Source: Streptomyces sp. 130 | Lineage (GTDB): Bacteria; Actinomycetota; Actinomycetes; Streptomycetales; Streptomycetaceae | DNA length: 40,817 bases | Assembly: GCF_007096885.1 (NCBI RefSeq) | Contig: NZ_VJNO01000050.1 | Coordinates: 1-40,817, forward strand | Direction of reading: 5' to 3' | Program-made: the position numbers and the translations under genes | In this document: positions 23,168 through 31,270 of the stretch, piece by piece | How the letters are laid out: each line of letters starts with the position of its first letter | Numbering within the stretch: position 1 is the stretch's first letter | Notes under the pieces: generated by a model | Databases searched by the model: none | Seen by the model: the letters and a program-made list of their open reading frames with translations, nothing else | Told to the model about the DNA's origin: nothing

Positions 23168-24118
23168 TTGCTCAAGTCTGCCCGCAAGCAGGAGAAGGAC
23201 AGCGAGGGGCGGATGCCTCTCGCTGATCACCTGCGAGAGTTGCGTAACCGACTGATGATCGCGGTCCTGGCGATCATCGTGATCACGGCGATCACGGCGT
23301 TCTTCTACAAGGACCTGATCCATTTCCTGATCAAACCGATCCTGGAGTCGGTCGGCTGCGCGAACGGCGAGAAGAGGCAGGCCAACGGCCACCCGTGCGC
23401 CGAGATGACGGTGAACGGCCTCGTCGCCCCGTTCTCCATCGCGCTCAAGGTATCCCTCATGGCAGGGGTGGTCCTCTCCACTCCGGTCTGGCTCTACCAG
23501 CTGTGGGCGTTTCTCGCCCCGGGCCTCCACAAGCACGAGAAGCGGTACGCGCTGGGCTTCGTCGCCGCCGGGGTGCCGCTGTTCCTCGCGGGCGCAGCCC
23601 TCGCCTACGTGCTGATGCCGAAGACCGCCGAGGTGCTGCTCGACTTCACCCCGGACAACACGACGAACCTGCTGCCCGTCGACGACTACCTCAACATCAT
23701 CACGCGCATGGTGGTCGTGTTCGGTCTCGCCTTCGAGCTGCCCCTGCTGCTGATCCTGCTGAACTTCACCGGAGTGCTCACGGCCAAGCGGCTGGCCTCC
23801 TGGTGGCGCGCCATGGTCATGGGCATCACCGTCTTCGCCGCGGTGGCCACCCCCACCGGCGACCCGCTCACGATGATCACGCTGGCCGCCCCCATCGTGC
23901 TGCTCTACTTCATCGCGCTCGGCATCTGCCTCGCCAACGACCGGCGCCGCAAGCGCAACAACCCCGACGCAGACCTCGACGACGACGAGGCGTCCGACCT
24001 CGACCTCACGCCCTCGGACCTGGGCGACATGGAGCAGGTGTCGGCGTCGCCCACGCTGCCCGGCCAGTCCGACGGCGGACGGTCCTCGGTGCGCGACGGT
24101 TACGACGACATCACCTGA
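23168..24118 (+). CDS. tatC: Sec-independent protein translocase subunit TatC
   Basis: The twin-arginine signal receptor of the Tat pathway, with six membrane helices. The 316-residue protein shows the family start EGRMPLADHLRELRNRL, the conserved Glu (PLADHLRELR) that meets the signal peptide, and the segments APFSIALKVSLMAGVVLSTPVWLYQLWAFLAPGL and FGLAFELPLLLILL. The acidic C-terminal tail of about 60 residues (DADLDDDEASDLDLTPSDLGD) is longer than in enterobacteria and is usual in actinomycetes. The start is TTG 23168, supported by GAGGGAAG upstream; no closer ATG or GTG is in frame. The 3' end overlaps the promoter of the lipid-kinase gene. Confidence 0.97.
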   Translation: MLKSARKQEKDSEGRMPLADHLRELRNRLMIAVLAIIVITAITAFFYKDLIHFLIKPILESVGCANGEKRQANGHPCAEMTVNGLVAPFSIALKVSLMAGVVLSTPVWLYQLWAFLAPGLHKHEKRYALGFVAAGVPLFLAGAALAYVLMPKTAEVLLDFTPDNTTNLLPVDDYLNIITRMVVVFGLAFELPLLLILLNFTGVLTAKRLASWWRAMVMGITVFAAVATPTGDPLTMITLAAPIVLLYFIALGICLANDRRRKRNNPDADLDDDEASDLDLTPSDLGDMEQVSASPTLPGQSDGGRSSVRDGYDDIT

Positions 24119-24123
24119 CCTTG

Positions 24124-24135
24124 TAGGGTCCCCGG
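24124..24135 (+). promoter_or_regulatory. Leaderless promoter -10 of the lipid kinase gene
   Basis: TAGGGT (24124-24129) begins 6 bases after the tatC stop and is followed by exactly 6 bases and GTG 24136, with no ribosome site. No clear -35 was seen. Confidence 0.5.
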
Positions 24136-25053
24136 GTGACCAGCGAGATCACCCTCTTCGTCAATCCCACCGCGGGAAGCGGCCGGGGCGCGCGAGCCGC
24201 GCAGCCGGCCGCTTCCGCGTTGCGGGAGGCCGGCTTCTCCGTGCGCACGATCCTCGGTGAGGACGCCGGTGACGCGCTGCGCCGGGCGCGGGACGCGGTC
24301 GCCGAGGGGACCGGCGCGCTCATAGCCGTCGGCGGGGACGGGCTCGTCTCCCTCGCACTCCAGGCGGTCGCCGGGACGCTCACCCCGCTCGGCGTGGTGG
24401 CGGTGGGGACCGGCAACGACTTCGCGCGCGCCCTGGGCCTGCCGATACGCGACCCGGAGGCGGCCGGCCGGCTCGCCGCCGACGCGCTCAAGGGCCGGGC
24501 GCCCGCGCGCGAGATCGACCTCGGCCGGATCGGGGAGCGCTGGTTCGGCTCCGTGCTCGCCTCCGGGTTCGACTCCCGGGTCAACGACCGGGGCAACCGG
24601 ATGCGCCGGGTGGGCGGCCGGTTCAAGTACGACCTGGCGATCCTCGCCGAGCTGGCCGCCTTCAAGCCGGTCACGTACCGCATGACGCTCGACGGCGGGC
24701 CCGCGCGCGAGATCCGGGCGACGCTCGTCGCGGTCGGCAACGGCACCTCGTACGGCGGCGGCATGCGCATCTGCGCGGACGCGGACATGGGCGACGGCCT
24801 CTTCGACGTCACGGTGGTCGGCGAGTGCAGCCGTACGACCCTGCTCAAGGTCTTTCCCCGGGTCTACAAGGGGACGCACCTCAGCCACCCCGTCGTCACC
24901 GTGCACCGGGCCTCCTCGGTCACGCTCGAAGCCGTCGGCGTCACGGCCTACGCGGACGGCGAACCGCTCGGCGCGCTCCCGGTGACCGCCGCCTGCGTGC
25001 CGAGGGCGGTACGGATGCTGGGCGCGGCCCCGGCCTCTGTCATGGGCGATTAA
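24136..25053 (+). CDS. Diacylglycerol kinase / lipid kinase, DAGK catalytic family
   Basis: A 305-residue ATP-dependent lipid kinase of the DagK/YegS family, expected to phosphorylate diacylglycerol or a related lipid at the membrane and return it to phospholipid synthesis. N-terminal motif LFVNPTAGSGRG, nucleotide-binding GGDG in LIAVGGDGLVSLALQAV, and GTGNDFARALGLP are canonical. The C-terminal half is the beta-sandwich (FGSVLASGFDSRVNDRGNRMR, ADMGDGLFDVTVVGE). GTG 24136 fits the leaderless promoter. It follows tatC with 17 bases between and precedes the helicase, whose promoter starts 12 bases after its stop. Confidence 0.94.
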   Translation: MTSEITLFVNPTAGSGRGARAAQPAASALREAGFSVRTILGEDAGDALRRARDAVAEGTGALIAVGGDGLVSLALQAVAGTLTPLGVVAVGTGNDFARALGLPIRDPEAAGRLAADALKGRAPAREIDLGRIGERWFGSVLASGFDSRVNDRGNRMRRVGGRFKYDLAILAELAAFKPVTYRMTLDGGPAREIRATLVAVGNGTSYGGGMRICADADMGDGLFDVTVVGECSRTTLLKVFPRVYKGTHLSHPVVTVHRASSVTLEAVGVTAYADGEPLGALPVTAACVPRAVRMLGAAPASVMGD

Positions 25054-25064
25054 AGATCGCGTCA

Positions 25065-25087
25065 CTGTCAGAGGCGGCGGGTAGGCT
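25065..25087 (+). promoter_or_regulatory. RecA-NDp-type (PafBC-dependent) promoter of the helicase gene
   Basis: CTGTCAGAG-N8-TAGGCT. Against tTGTCRGTG-N8-TANNNT it has the full TGTCRG core, exact 8-base gap and a good -10. Only the first base and the eighth base of the upstream block differ. The start codon is 10 bases after the -10, leaving a leader of at most a few bases. Confidence 0.75.
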
Positions 25088-25097
25088 CGACGACAAG

Positions 25098-27932
25098 ATG
25101 ACAGAGGACCTCTCACCAGCTGAGCGCTACCAGGCTTCCCGGCTCCGGGCGGCCGAGCAGGCGACCGCTCTCGGGCCGTTCCGCGAGATGTACGACTTCG
25201 ATCTCGACCCGTATCAGATCGAGGCGTGCAAGGCGCTGGAGGCCGGGAAGGGCGTGCTCGTCGCCGCCCCCACCGGCTCGGGCAAGACGATCGTCGGCGA
25301 ATTCGCCGTGCACCTCGCCCTGGAGCAGGGCCGCAAATGCTTCTACACCACGCCGATCAAGGCCCTGTCCAACCAGAAGTTCGCCGACCTGGTGCGGCGC
25401 TACGGCTCCGACAAGGTCGGCCTGCTCACCGGTGACAACAGCGTCAACGCGGACGCCCCGGTCGTCGTCATGACCACCGAGGTCCTGCGGAACATGCTGT
25501 ACGCGGGCTCCCAGGCGCTCAACGGCCTCGGCTACGTGGTCATGGACGAGGTGCACTACCTCTCCGACCGCTTCCGGGGCGCCGTCTGGGAAGAGGTGAT
25601 CATCCACCTCCCCGAGTCGGTGACCCTGGTCTCCCTGTCGGCGACCGTGTCCAACGCGGAGGAGTTCGGCGACTGGCTGGACACCGTGCGCGGCGACACC
25701 GAGGTCATCGTCTCCGAGCAGCGGCCCGTCCCGCTCTGGCAGCACGTGCTGGCCGGGCGCCGGATGTACGACCTCTTCGAGGAGGAGACCGACCACGGCG
25801 GCCGTGGCGTCGGCCGCCGCGAGGTCAATCCCGACCTCGTCCGCCTCGCCCGCATGGAGAACCAGCGCGGGTACAACCCCCGCGACCGCCGCCGCGGCAA
25901 GATGGTCCGCGAGGCGGACCGCGAGCGCGAGCGGCGCCAGCGCAGCCGGATCTGGACGCCCTCGCGGCCCGAGGTCATCGACCGGCTGGACGCCGAGGGG
26001 CTGCTCCCCGCGATCACGTTCATCTTCAGCCGGGCCGCCTGCGAGGCCGCCGTCCAGCAGTGCCTGCACGCCGGGCTCCGGCTCAACGACGACGACAGCC
26101 GCCGGCTGGTGCGGGAGATCGTGGAGGAGCGGACGGCGTCCATCCCGCCCGAGGACCTGCACGTCCTGGGGTACTACGAATGGCTGGAGGGCCTGGAGCG
26201 GGGCATCGCCGCGCACCACGCCGGGATGCTCCCGCGGTTCAAGGAGATCGTCGAGGAGCTGTTCGTCCGGGGCCTCGTCAAGGCCGTCTTCGCGACGGAG
26301 ACGCTCGCGCTCGGCATCAACATGCCCGCCCGCTCGGTGGTCCTGGAGAAGCTCGTCAAGTGGAACGGCGAGCAGCACGCCGACATCACCCCCGGCGAGT
26401 ACACCCAGCTCACCGGGCGGGCCGGCCGGCGCGGGATCGACGTCGAGGGCCACGCCGTGGTGCTCTGGCAGCGCGGCATGGACCCGGGCGCGCTCGCCGG
26501 ACTCGCCGGCACGCGCACGTATCCCCTGCGCTCCAGCTTCCGGCCTTCGTACAACATGGCCGTGAATCTTGTGCAGCAGTTCGGACGGCACCGCTCGCGC
26601 GAACTGCTGGAGACCTCCTTCGCGCAGTTCCAGGCGGACCGCTCGGTCGTCGGGATCTCCCGCCAGGTCCAGCGCAACGAAGAGGGCCTGGAGGGCTACC
26701 GCGAGGGCATGACCTGCCATCTCGGCGACTTCGAGGAGTACGCGCGGCTGCGCCGCGACCTCAAGGACCGGGAGACGGAGCTGGCCAAGCAGGGCGCCTC
26801 CCAGCGGCGGGCCGCCGCCGCCGCGTCCCTGGAGAAGCTGAAGCCCGGCGACGTCATCCACGTCCCGACCGGCAAGTTCGCCGGCCTCGCGCTCGTCCTC
26901 GACCCCGGTCTCCCGGCCGGTCGCACCAACGGCCACGGGCACCGCGGCATGGAGTACCACGACGGGCCCCGCCCGCTGGTGCTCACCGCCGAGCGGCAGG
27001 TGAAGCGGCTCGCCTCGATCGACTTCCCGGTGCCCGTGGAGGCCGTGGAGCGGATGCGGGTGCCGAAGTCGTTCAACCCGCGCTCGCCGCAGTCGCGCCG
27101 GGACCTGGCCTCCGCGCTGCGGACCAAGGCCGGGCACATCGTCCCGGACCGGCACCGCAGGGGGCGCGCCCCCGCCGCCGACGACCGCGAGATCGCGCGC
27201 CTGCGGGCCGAGCTGCGCGCCCACCCCTGCCACGGGTGCGACGAACGCGAGGACCACGCCCGCTGGGCCGAGCGCTACTACCGGCTCCAGCGCGACACCC
27301 GGCAGCTGGAGCGCCGCATCGAGGGGCGCACCAACACCATCGCCCGGACCTTCGACCGGATCGTGGCCCTGCTCACCGAGCTGGACTACCTGCGCGGCAG
27401 CGAGGTCACGGAGCACGGTCGGCGCCTCGCCCGGCTCTACGGCGAGCTCGACCTGCTGGCGAGCGAGTGCCTGCGCGCCGGCGTCTGGGAGGGGCTGAAC
27501 GCGGCGGAGCTCGCGGCGTGCGTCTCCGCCCTGGTGTACGAGGCCCGGCAGACCGACGACGCGGTGGCGCCGAAGCTGCCGTCGGGGCCCGCGAGGACCG
27601 CGCTGGGCGAGATGGTCCGCATCTGGGGGCGGCTCGACGCCCTCGAGGAGGACTTCAAGATCAACCAGGCGGAGGGGGTCGGCCAGCGCGAGCCCGACCT
27701 CGGCTTCGCCTGGGCGGTCTACATGTGGGCGTCCGGCCGCTCGCTGGACGAGGTGCTGCGCGAGGCGGACATGCCGGCGGGCGACTTCGTGCGCTGGTGC
27801 AAGCAGGTCATCGACGTGCTGGGCCAGGTGGCCGCCGCCGCGCCGCGCGAGAACAGCTCGGTGGCCCGGAGCGCCCGCAAGGCGGTCGACGAGGTGCTGC
27901 GGGGCGTCGTGGCGTACAGCTCCCTGGGCTGA
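25098..27932 (+). CDS. helY: Ski2/Mtr4-like DEAD/DEAH-box helicase HelY
   Basis: A 944-residue superfamily-2 helicase expected to unwind RNA or DNA with a 3' tail. Motif I APTGSGKT (57-64), motif Ia TTPIKALSNQKF, motif II DEVH (150-153), motif III SLSATVSNAEEFGDWL, and the C-terminal RecA-like motifs GIAAHHAGMLPRFKE, FATETLALGINMPARSVV and QLTGRAGRRGID are all present. The helical C-terminal region carries a CxxC pair (AHPCHGCDERED) and a DSHCT-type end (GFAWAVYMWASGRSLDEVL). The ATG at 25098 agrees with the promoter just upstream. M. tuberculosis helY likewise follows tatA-tatC. A damage-type promoter suggests a role in DNA repair or in stress RNA turnover; which is not decidable here. Confidence 0.95.
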   Translation: MTEDLSPAERYQASRLRAAEQATALGPFREMYDFDLDPYQIEACKALEAGKGVLVAAPTGSGKTIVGEFAVHLALEQGRKCFYTTPIKALSNQKFADLVRRYGSDKVGLLTGDNSVNADAPVVVMTTEVLRNMLYAGSQALNGLGYVVMDEVHYLSDRFRGAVWEEVIIHLPESVTLVSLSATVSNAEEFGDWLDTVRGDTEVIVSEQRPVPLWQHVLAGRRMYDLFEEETDHGGRGVGRREVNPDLVRLARMENQRGYNPRDRRRGKMVREADRERERRQRSRIWTPSRPEVIDRLDAEGLLPAITFIFSRAACEAAVQQCLHAGLRLNDDDSRRLVREIVEERTASIPPEDLHVLGYYEWLEGLERGIAAHHAGMLPRFKEIVEELFVRGLVKAVFATETLALGINMPARSVVLEKLVKWNGEQHADITPGEYTQLTGRAGRRGIDVEGHAVVLWQRGMDPGALAGLAGTRTYPLRSSFRPSYNMAVNLVQQFGRHRSRELLETSFAQFQADRSVVGISRQVQRNEEGLEGYREGMTCHLGDFEEYARLRRDLKDRETELAKQGASQRRAAAAASLEKLKPGDVIHVPTGKFAGLALVLDPGLPAGRTNGHGHRGMEYHDGPRPLVLTAERQVKRLASIDFPVPVEAVERMRVPKSFNPRSPQSRRDLASALRTKAGHIVPDRHRRGRAPAADDREIARLRAELRAHPCHGCDEREDHARWAERYYRLQRDTRQLERRIEGRTNTIARTFDRIVALLTELDYLRGSEVTEHGRRLARLYGELDLLASECLRAGVWEGLNAAELAACVSALVYEARQTDDAVAPKLPSGPARTALGEMVRIWGRLDALEEDFKINQAEGVGQREPDLGFAWAVYMWASGRSLDEVLREADMPAGDFVRWCKQVIDVLGQVAAAAPRENSSVARSARKAVDEVLRGVVAYSSLG

Positions 27933-27940
27933 GACACGCA

Positions 27941-27971
27941 GAAGCCGGCCGGGCTCGGCCCGGTCGGCTTC
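27941..27971. terminator. Terminator between the helicase and SPW genes
   Basis: A 14-base stem (27941-27954 with 27958-27971, one G-T pair) and a TCG loop, 8 bases after the helicase stop. The convergent SPW gene ends at 28008, so it may serve both strands. Confidence 0.88.
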
Positions 27972-28007
27972 TCGGCGGCTCCTTTCCAGGACCGGCCACC
28001 CCGGTCT

Positions 28008-28454
28008 CTAGGACCGGCGGCCTCGGCTCATTTTCATCGACGCGCCCGCGCAGACCAGTCCGAGCAGGGCGGTCAGTCCGCCGATGATGACGTTGTTGAG
28101 GATGACGCCGGTGTCCGGGCTGCTGCCCACCACCCAGGGCGAGATGACCATCCAGGCACCCATGGCGCAGATCGCCCAGCTCAGGCCGTACATCCGCTGC
28201 GGCATCGCGGTGAACCCGAGGCCCAGCACGGCGATCGCGATGCCCATGACCAGGTTGTGCGTCACCAGGGCGGACTGCGACGTGGTGAAGTGCAGCACCC
28301 AGGGAGAGACGGCGCAGTAGAGGCCGACCAGGAAGACCGGCGCGTCCACCAGCGCCACGTCGCGACCGCCCATGACGCGTGCGTAACGGTCACTCATTTC
28401 CGATACATCGGGGTGTCCGGCCATGTCGTGGCCGACGTGCGAGACGTTTGACAT
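28008..28454 (-). CDS. SPW-repeat membrane protein
   Basis: A 148-residue integral membrane protein with four predicted helices. The two diagnostic Ser-Pro-Trp motifs are present, each after a membrane helix: LYCAVSPWVLHF and AWMVISPWVVGS, the duplicated unit of the SPW family. The N-terminal 40 residues are hydrophilic with several His (HVGHDMAGHPD). The function of the family is unknown. ATG 28454 follows GAAGGGGA. The promoter is not evident: a TGGTCAGTG sequence upstream looks like half of a RecA-NDp site but has no -10 at the right distance. Confidence 0.9.
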   Translation of the reverse strand: MSNVSHVGHDMAGHPDVSEMSDRYARVMGGRDVALVDAPVFLVGLYCAVSPWVLHFTTSQSALVTHNLVMGIAIAVLGLGFTAMPQRMYGLSWAICAMGAWMVISPWVVGSSPDTGVILNNVIIGGLTALLGLVCAGASMKMSRGRRS

Positions 28455-28590
28455 CGATTTCGTCCCCTTCGGATCATGCGGACCCGGTCACCGCCACGCG
28501 CGGGAAGTGGCCCGCACTGACCATTCTGCTCTTATCTGCCGCTTATGCGCAGGTTCGAGGGGCCTTCATCTCCGCGGGATTCGCACCGCC

Positions 28591-28622
28591 CCTCGCGGCG
28601 GGCCCGGGGGCCCGCCGCGAGG
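28591..28622 (-). terminator. Terminator of the FAS1 lipoprotein gene
   Basis: Perfect 15-base arms (28591-28605 and 28608-28622) immediately after the FAS1 stop on the minus strand. Confidence 0.88.
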
Positions 28623-28629
28623 AAGGCGG

Positions 28630-29277
28630 TCACGCGGCGGGCGGCATCAGGACCGTGTCGACGATGTAGACCGTGGCGTTGGCCGTGGGGACGTTGCCGC
28701 AGACGACCTTCGACGAGTCGTTCACGGTGTACGTCGTGTCCGATCCCGAGGTCGTCAGCTCCTCCTTCTCCAGGGACTCGAAGGAGCCCTTCTCCAGCTG
28801 CTTCGGCGTCAGCTTCTGACCCACCACGTGGTAGGTGAGGACCTTGGTGAGCGCGTCCTTGTCGGCGAGGAGCTTGTCGAGGTCGGCCTTCGGGATCTTG
28901 GCGAATGCGTCGTTGGTCGGGGCGAACACGGTGATGTTCCGGGCGTTGTTGAGCGTGTCGACCAGTCCGGCCTTCTTGACCGCGGTGACCAGGGTGGACA
29001 GGGCCGGGTTGTTCGATGCCGCCGTGGCGACGGGGTCCTTCGCCATGCCGGTGAAGGAGCCCGCGCCGCTCTTCGGGACCGAGGCGCAGGCCGGGCCGAA
29101 GGGCTCGTCCGGGTCCATGGACTTCTCGGCCGACGGCTGGGCGGGGGCCTTCGCGGAACTGGCGCCCGCCCCGGACGCGCTGTCCTCGGAGTCGTCGGAA
29201 CAGGCCGTCAGGGCCAGCGGAAGGACGAGCGCGGCGGACAGCGCGACGGCGGCGCGGCGGGCGTGGATGAGCTTCAC
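28630..29277 (-). CDS. Fasciclin (FAS1)-domain lipoprotein
   Basis: A 215-residue surface lipoprotein. Residues 1-26 are a signal peptide with lipobox LTAC (Cys26), then a Ser/Ala linker, then one FAS1 domain (about 85-215). FAS1 motifs include NPALSTLVTAVKKAGLVDTLNNARNITVFAPTNDAFAKIP, LTYHVVGQKL and ATVYIVDTVLMPP. FAS1 domains mediate adhesion or protein contact. GTG 29277 follows AGGAGA. It lies 112 bases downstream of the molybdoenzyme gene on the same strand without a terminator between, so it can be read from the SigK-type promoter at 31001-31029. It parallels the mycobacterial SigK targets MPT70/MPT83, which are also secreted FAS1 proteins. Confidence 0.94.
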   Translation of the reverse strand: MKLIHARRAAVALSAALVLPLALTACSDDSEDSASGAGASSAKAPAQPSAEKSMDPDEPFGPACASVPKSGAGSFTGMAKDPVATAASNNPALSTLVTAVKKAGLVDTLNNARNITVFAPTNDAFAKIPKADLDKLLADKDALTKVLTYHVVGQKLTPKQLEKGSFESLEKEELTTSGSDTTYTVNDSSKVVCGNVPTANATVYIVDTVLMPPAA

Positions 29278-29389
29278 GGTGTTCTCCTGTATGGGTAATC
29301 GATTGAATGCGTACGGTAATTGGCCTGGGGTGCGCGCGGCCCGGACGGACGGTGCGCGAGTCGGGGGAGGCGGCGGCACGGCCGCGTGC

Positions 29390-30994
29390 TCAGGACACGT
29401 CGACCACCACCGAGTGCCGGCCGGTGGCGCCGTCCGGCACGGTGCCGGTGCGGCGGGAGGTCTGCGTCGCGCCGGTCCCGTCGGTGGCGCGGACCTCCAG
29501 GGTGTGGCTGCCCGGGGTGGCTGGCCACTCCCACACCCACTGGCGCCAGACGTCCCGGCCCGCCGGCGCCGCGAGCCGCGCCGGGTGCCACGGGCCGCCG
29601 TCCACCCGGACCTCGACCCGGCTGATGCCCCGCCGCTGGGCCCAGGCGACCCCGGCGACCGGCACCGTGCCCGCCTTCGGGGACGCGAAGGGGCGCGGGG
29701 TGTCGATGCGGGCCTGGGTCTTGACGGGCGCCCGGCGGGACCAGGTCCGCTGCACCCAGTACGCGTCGTACGCGTCGAAGGTGGTCAGCTCGATGTCCTT
29801 GATCCACTTGCAGGCCGACACGTATCCGTACAGGCCGGGGACGACCATCCGGACCGGGAAGCCGTGCTCGAAGGGCAGCGGCTCCCCGTTCATGCCGAAG
29901 GCGAGCAACGCGTCGCGGCCGTCCATGACGTCCTCGACCGGGGTGCCGATCGTCATGCCGTCCACCGAACGCGCCACGAGCTGGTCGGCCGGACCGCCCT
30001 CGGACGGGGGCCGCACCCCCGCCTCGCGCAGCAGATCGGCGAGATGAACGCCGAGCCACCGGGCGTTGCCGACGTACGGTCCGCCGACCTCGTTCGAGAC
30101 GCAGGTCAGCGTGATGTCGCGTTCGACGGATTCCCGGTCCAGCAGGTCCTGGAGGGTGAGCGTCACCGGGCGGGTCACGCCCTCGCCGTGGATGCGCAGC
30201 CGCCACGCCCCGGCGTCCACCCTCGGCACGACCAGGGCCGTGTCGACGCGGTAGAAGTCCTTGCCGGGCGTGACGAGGGGGCTCAGCCCCGGGATCTCCA
30301 GTTCCGCGCCGGCCGGCACCGCGGGGGCGGGCGAGGCGGGCAGGGGAAGCCTCACCTCCCGCCGGGACGCCCGCGCTCCGGCCCGCACGGCGGAATCGAG
30401 CCGCCGCCCCAGCAGCCCCGCCCCGGCGGAGGCCGCCACCGCGACGCCGGCCGCGACGACGAACCCGCGCCGGTCGAAGCCCCCGGCCGCCCGCTGTCCG
30501 GACGGCCGGGCCGGGGCCAGCCGCCCGGACAGCAGATACAGCACCCCCGCACCCACCAGCGCGCCCACCACCGACGGCAGGGCGTCCGGGACCCGGCCCT
30601 CCGGCCGCCCGACCGCCGCCGTCGCCCCGACCGCGCCGAAGACCAGCACGGCCGCCGCCCCGGCGGGCCGGTGGCGGAGCGCCAGCAGCCCGACCGCCGC
30701 GGCGAACAGTGCCAGCACCGCGAGGATGCCGAGCTCCAGGACCAGCTTGTCGTCGGTCCCGAAGTTCCGTACGGCGAAGTCCTTCAGCGCCGGGGGAGTG
30801 CGGTCGATCACCGCGCCGCCCACCGCCGTGACCGGACCCGCCTCGGGGCGCACGATCGCCGCCGCCGGCTCGGCGACGGCCAGGGCGCTGAACCCGGCGA
30901 TCACACCGCTGAGCGCGGCACTGGCCGCCCGCAGCGCGCGGGACCGCCGGGGCTCGGCGGCCCCGGTTTCCGGATCGTTCTGGTCTTCACTCAC
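29390..30994 (-). CDS. Polytopic molybdopterin-dependent oxidoreductase (sulfite-oxidase family) with internal Tat motif
   Basis: A 534-residue membrane-bound molybdenum enzyme. The first ~165 residues form four membrane helices. A twin-arginine motif (FDRRGFVVAAG) then starts a fifth helix (about 175-195), followed by the catalytic domain outside the cell. The Mo ligand is Cys298 in LTCVSNEVGG. The domain continues with VHLADLLREAG, GFPVRMVVPGLYGYVSACKWIKDIEL and an Ig-like dimerisation domain (about 430-534). Streptomyces is known to have a five-helix protein of this type inserted first by Sec and then by Tat. GTG 30994 is 6 bases after the SigK-type -10, so the mRNA is leaderless. The substrate is unknown. 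Confidence 0.93.
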   Translation of the reverse strand: MSEDQNDPETGAAEPRRSRALRAASAALSGVIAGFSALAVAEPAAAIVRPEAGPVTAVGGAVIDRTPPALKDFAVRNFGTDDKLVLELGILAVLALFAAAVGLLALRHRPAGAAAVLVFGAVGATAAVGRPEGRVPDALPSVVGALVGAGVLYLLSGRLAPARPSGQRAAGGFDRRGFVVAAGVAVAASAGAGLLGRRLDSAVRAGARASRREVRLPLPASPAPAVPAGAELEIPGLSPLVTPGKDFYRVDTALVVPRVDAGAWRLRIHGEGVTRPVTLTLQDLLDRESVERDITLTCVSNEVGGPYVGNARWLGVHLADLLREAGVRPPSEGGPADQLVARSVDGMTIGTPVEDVMDGRDALLAFGMNGEPLPFEHGFPVRMVVPGLYGYVSACKWIKDIELTTFDAYDAYWVQRTWSRRAPVKTQARIDTPRPFASPKAGTVPVAGVAWAQRRGISRVEVRVDGGPWHPARLAAPAGRDVWRQWVWEWPATPGSHTLEVRATDGTGATQTSRRTGTVPDGATGRHSVVVDVS

Positions 30995-31000
30995 GACCGG

Positions 31001-31029
31001 GATTCGGAGCCCGCGGCCCGGCGGATTGG
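31001..31029 (-). promoter_or_regulatory. SigK-type promoter of the molybdoenzyme (leaderless)
   Basis: On the minus strand: CCAATCC (-35, 31029-31023), 15 bases, CCGAATC (-10, 31007-31001), then 6 bases to GTG 30994. The -10 equals the mycobacterial SigK -10 (CCGAATC) and the -35 is close to CCATCC. Almost the same sequence lies before the sigma gene. Confidence 0.82.
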
Positions 31030-31082
31030 TCGCTCACCCGATCGGATGAAGGCCTGTTCCGGCCGATGCGCCGCGCGTTCGT

Positions 31083-31200
31083 GTGTGCTGCGCGTACACC
31101 ATCGCCGCGCGTTCGCGTGTGCTGCGTGTCCACGTGTGCCGCGCACTCGCGTGTGCCGGGTGTCCACGTGCGCCGCGCACTCGCGTGTGCCGCGCGCACC
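31083..31200. repeat. 34-base tandem repeat, about 3.5 copies
   Basis: Three full 34-base units (31083-31116, 31117-31150, 31151-31184) and a partial fourth from 31185, each starting GTGTGC and ending with a CGC-rich TCGC block, with some sequence drift in the first. They lie in the 276-base gap between the anti-sigma stop and the molybdoenzyme promoter. The gap otherwise holds only that promoter. The units are imperfect, which argues against an assembly duplication. Confidence 0.85.
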
Positions 31201-31270
31201 GCACCGCGCCCGCCGCGTTCGGGCTGAGCGGGTGGCGGCCCGGAAGGCCCCGGCCGTTCGCGTGGGCCGT

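Noticed and set aside
25113..27416. Long minus-strand frame opposite the helicase
   Set aside because: Composition is the complement of the helicase codons and no motif is visible. The same applies to the frames opposite the pafB/pafC genes (19972-22269) and the transporter (37872-40817).
28500..28540. TGGTCAGTG upstream of the SPW gene as another RecA-NDp site
   Set aside because: The upstream block is close, but the hexamer at the required distance (TTCCCG) lacks A2 and T6 of the -10, and the distance to the start codon is long.
31083..31200. CRISPR array
   Set aside because: The 34-base units are contiguous with no unique spacers, and no cas genes are present; the RecB/Cas4-like nuclease at 4285-5208 is 26 kb away and belongs to a conserved non-CRISPR locus.
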